The notes under the pieces are model-generated. The model was not told the DNA's origin, ran no database searches, and saw only the letters and a program-made list of their open reading frames with translations. The position numbers and the translations under genes were made by a program. From Oscillospiraceae bacterium (GTDB taxonomy: Bacteria > Bacillota > Clostridia > UMGS1810), in contig JAJXRJ010000001.1 of the NCBI GenBank assembly GCA_021629085.1, positions 54,948 to 118,947 on the forward strand: a stretch of DNA of 64,000 nt. Direction: 5' to 3'. This document shows positions 61,452 through 64,000 of the stretch, piece after piece; position 1 is the first letter of the stretch; each line of letters begins with the position of its first letter.

Positions 61452-63824
61452 TCATTCTGCTGTGCTTTGCACAAAAGAATGATACGGAATGAGCCCCGCT
61501 CCATTCCAGACGAAGGCTTTTAATGTATTGCCAGGCTTGACTCCAGTTAAAGCCGCTTCTGAAAGCGCAATCGGAAACGCTGTATTTTCATCAAATGGCA
61601 CGGGAGCTGAGGATGCAACCTGTACCAATGCATCATCCGCATCGTATTCCGCCAGGATAATTTTTGCCGTCTTTGCGCCGGTTCCCACAGTCTCCTGCAC
61701 GGAACCGCCCGCTTGATACGTGCCGTTTTCCCCTGTAATCTCTACTATTGTATAGGGCTGTACAAGTTCTACTGTAATATCGTCCACATACAAAGTTCTG
61801 GCGCCCGCAAATGTATTGATTATATCAGCGCCCCCTTCTGTTATCATTTCACCGGCACAGACCTGGTCAACTGCAATTCTGCTCACGTTTGCCTTAGCCA
61901 GTGTTGGGGTGATGGTATAGTAGGTTTCAATTTTTTTCCAGGTGCGCGGTGCAATGCAAAAGTCCTTCCGCCCTGCAGGTGCTGTCGCATAGTTGACACC
62001 GTCATCCCCCGTGCTGGCAGGATCATCACTGTTGGCATATGCATACATGGCAATCGACACCCAAACTTCCTCTGCATCGTCAAATGAATCGTCTGTAAGA
62101 AGCTGTGCCTCATCAATGTGGTACAAATCATCTGCATAGACATAGGCGGAAATTTTGTAAGTCTTGCCAATGTCGTTTAAAGTAAGTGCATCATGTCCGA
62201 AAAAGCCCGGCAATTTGATACGGTCATACGCCCGCGCGCGCGATCCGATTCGAATGCTCTTACCGCTCTCCGCACCAGTCACCGCGGCGTTAAACATAGT
62301 TTCATCCACACTGGGCATTCCGCTATAACCGCCGCCAGCTGTAAAATCTGTGTAATTGCCAGTGGGCAAATCGTTAAAGCTGTTTATGCTGCCAAACGAC
62401 ATTCCATCCGCGGGAACATCTGGAATTTCTGGAGTGCCAGGGTCTGGAATTTCGCTCGGGTCAATCTCTGTTACGCAGACATTATCCAAATAGAAGGTGT
62501 CTGCAAATGGAGTAATCCCCAGCTGACAGATTCGCAATGCATTTACCAGATCGTTTTTATTATCGGAGCCTACAGTTCCTAATGTACCAGCTTCAATGAT
62601 GTAATAAAAATCCAACGTTGTCCATTCATCCCACTTGACATATTTCTTTTCTACTGCATATGCAGTTGTCGCATACTTGTAAGCGTGTTGCTCCGCATCC
62701 GATCCAGAAGGGCCATATACGCCGATATTTACATATTGGCCATCGCTTATTGCAAGCTCGTCATCTGGAAGCGGGATCGCAGTGCCATGCTCTAAATCTG
62801 TCGGGTTCCCGGCATAAGCGCCTGCCGTTTTGTCAAGATAGATATCGACTGAAAAATGAAATGCCCTGCCGACATCCTGCTCTGTCAAATCCCTTTTAAA
62901 AAGGTTGTTAAATTTCACCGCGGAATTGTTTGTATTCCTGTCGTATTTTTTTACACTCTTGGTGCCGGAATTTGCCTGCTCCCCAGCTACAACATCCGGG
63001 CCCTTTGCATTCTGCCCGCCGCTGCCAATAAATGGGTCGGCGCCAGTTGCGGAATAACTACCGGTGTTATAGCCTTCAAAGTCTTCTGTGTAGGCCAGTT
63101 TGTCTACAAACTTCCAAACAATGTCGTCCACATACATCCGCGCTGCATAAGAAGTACTGGAACCACCGTCAATACGAAGGTCGCGGTAATCTCCATTTAA
63201 CGTATCTGCAGACACTTGAAGCGGAATTTCAATTTTCTGCCAGCTGCCAGGTGCTACGTTGATGCTCTTGGTATATGTATAGGTATCCATGGTTGCATTT
63301 TCGGTGCTTGAGGGTTCCCTACCCGGAATCGGAACTTCATTTTTGCCAATTACCGATGCACGGACCTTGGTAGTAGTGCCTGGATTAGAACCAGCAAGTT
63401 CATCTACATAAACCCAGAATGACACATTCACGTTTTTACCAATATCTTGCTCAGTAAAGGCGGGAATTGTGTCCTTCACTTTTAAACCACCTTTGGCTTT
63501 TTGGTCTGCAGAAAACACATTTTTCTCGCCATTATTATCATGAATCCCGTCGCCGTCTTCATCAACAAAGTTTGGATCATCCTCTTTTATGAACGCTACA
63601 TAGCGATCTTCCGAATGCGGTGCAGGGAGGGATGGATCAGAACCATCATATGTAATCAATGAAGGCGTACCGGATGGAAAGCCAGCCGTATCCAAAACGT
63701 ATGACCCAGCGGTTTCAAAATCAATGGTTGCAATGATATTTGATGCATCTTCCGCCCAAACCGGGGCAATACCAAACGAAGCTAACATGCAAACTACTAA
63801 AAGAACTGCCACAAACTTTTTCAT
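61452..63824 (-). CDS. Secreted protein with three carbohydrate-binding-like jelly-roll repeats
   Basis: 790 aa. The signal peptide is about 1-24 (PVWA-ED). Three repeats, about 28-238, 240-460 and 480-695, each contain a DIGK/DVGR strand followed by a Y[VL][DY]-type strand (FWVYVDEL, VDIYLDKT, AYVYADDL). Each also carries a W.K/WT.[ILF]. segment and a closing YVDDI or YLDNV. This is the pattern of CBM4/9-like beta-sandwich modules. A C-terminal domain (about 700-790) is different. No catalytic domain or anchor is seen. It is encoded just upstream of the lipoprotein importer and probably binds the same glycan outside the cell. Confidence 0.75.
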   Translation of the reverse strand: MKKFVAVLLVVCMLASFGIAPVWAEDASNIIATIDFETAGSYVLDTAGFPSGTPSLITYDGSDPSLPAPHSEDRYVAFIKEDDPNFVDEDGDGIHDNNGEKNVFSADQKAKGGLKVKDTIPAFTEQDIGKNVNVSFWVYVDELAGSNPGTTTKVRASVIGKNEVPIPGREPSSTENATMDTYTYTKSINVAPGSWQKIEIPLQVSADTLNGDYRDLRIDGGSSTSYAARMYVDDIVWKFVDKLAYTEDFEGYNTGSYSATGADPFIGSGGQNAKGPDVVAGEQANSGTKSVKKYDRNTNNSAVKFNNLFKRDLTEQDVGRAFHFSVDIYLDKTAGAYAGNPTDLEHGTAIPLPDDELAISDGQYVNIGVYGPSGSDAEQHAYKYATTAYAVEKKYVKWDEWTTLDFYYIIEAGTLGTVGSDNKNDLVNALRICQLGITPFADTFYLDNVCVTEIDPSEIPDPGTPEIPDVPADGMSFGSINSFNDLPTGNYTDFTAGGGYSGMPSVDETMFNAAVTGAESGKSIRIGSRARAYDRIKLPGFFGHDALTLNDIGKTYKISAYVYADDLYHIDEAQLLTDDSFDDAEEVWVSIAMYAYANSDDPASTGDDGVNYATAPAGRKDFCIAPRTWKKIETYYTITPTLAKANVSRIAVDQVCAGEMITEGGADIINTFAGARTLYVDDITVELVQPYTIVEITGENGTYQAGGSVQETVGTGAKTAKIILAEYDADDALVQVASSAPVPFDENTAFPIALSEAALTGVKPGNTLKAFVWNGAGLIPYHSFVQSTAE

Positions 63825-64000
63825 TCCACCTTCTCCTTTTCCTATAAACTTCTGAAATCACACCAGAACGTTTTTCTATTCGCCTCCTTTAACTGGAATT
63901 GTCTTTGCAGCATTTGTTTTCCGTTTTATCCGTTCTTTGTTGTATATTTGCCTTAAAAAAAGAATAAAAGAAATTTTTAATTGTTCAATATCCACAAAAT
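63825..64000. other. Upstream non-coding region
   Basis: AT-rich leader of the secreted repeat protein with AAGGTGG as its RBS. A second AAAGGAGG sequence at about 63884-63891 on the minus strand has no start codon in range. No gene is supported here. Confidence 0.5.

Noticed and set aside
1..64000. CRISPR arrays, insertion sequences, prophage, toxin-antitoxin or restriction systems
   Set aside because: No regularly spaced direct repeats, transposases, phage structural genes or defence-type proteins were recognised anywhere in the window.

Overview
The window looks like chromosome from a spore-forming member of the Clostridia (Bacillota). The evidence is a complete spoIIAA-spoIIAB-sigF operon, spoVM beside rpmB, the whiA-yvcK-rapZ-murB-hprK block, tig-clpP-clpX, a Gram-positive-type trp RNA-binding attenuation protein (TRAP, mtrB), strong AGGAGG ribosome binding sites and many intrinsic terminators. 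Base composition is near balance. Secreted glycan-handling proteins, an SLH surface protein and a lipoprotein-dependent sugar importer suggest an anaerobic carbohydrate degrader, possibly from gut or plant-litter habitats. The species cannot be named from the sequence alone.

Layout. 1-4.8 kb: a mannose-6-phosphate isomerase (cut by the window edge) coupled to a GH5-like glycosidase, then a divergent HtrA-type protease whose frame breaks just before a PsbP-like tail. 4.8-8.9 kb: tRNA-Arg(CCG), an AT-rich DUF1835 gene, and a HAD hydrolase coupled to a GH3 hexosaminidase. 8.9-13 kb: a MarR-controlled heterodimeric ABC exporter. 13-31 kb: a long minus-strand housekeeping run. Read in transcription order, it comprises hprK, a PHP phosphatase, a ROK kinase, murB, rapZ, yvcK, whiA and dnaE; then mtrB, a 62-aa protein, pfkA, pgsA, a small membrane protein and valS; then folC; then spoIIAA-AB-sigF. 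31-40 kb: rpmB, convergent comEC-holA-small membrane protein-spoVM, a metallophosphoesterase, tig, clpP, clpX, DUF378 and a zinc-ribbon protein. 40-41 kb: a metal or arsenic-type permease and tRNA-Thr(CGT).

41-53 kb is accessory and visibly eroding. A minus-strand oxidoreductase operon (SDR remnant, Gfo/Idh, zinc dehydrogenase, 5'-truncated epimerase, quinone oxidoreductase) faces an AraC regulator and a GH31 enzyme. Next come an AT-rich ATP-grasp gene and the tail of a lost SGNH esterase, then a PocR-AraC regulator divergent from an FAD oxidoreductase and an [FeFe]-hydrogenase-like protein. 53-64 kb: an SLH surface protein, malQ, and a minus-strand set of a secreted triple-jelly-roll protein, a solute-binding lipoprotein and two permeases with no ATPase.

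The least explained parts are four. They are the FAD oxidoreductase/hydrogenase-like pair under a PocR-type sensor; the orphan TRAP with an altered RNA-contact residue; the HtrA-PsbP frame break; and the ATP-grasp gene lying where most of an SGNH gene has been lost. I saw no CRISPR array, insertion sequence, prophage or rRNA gene.
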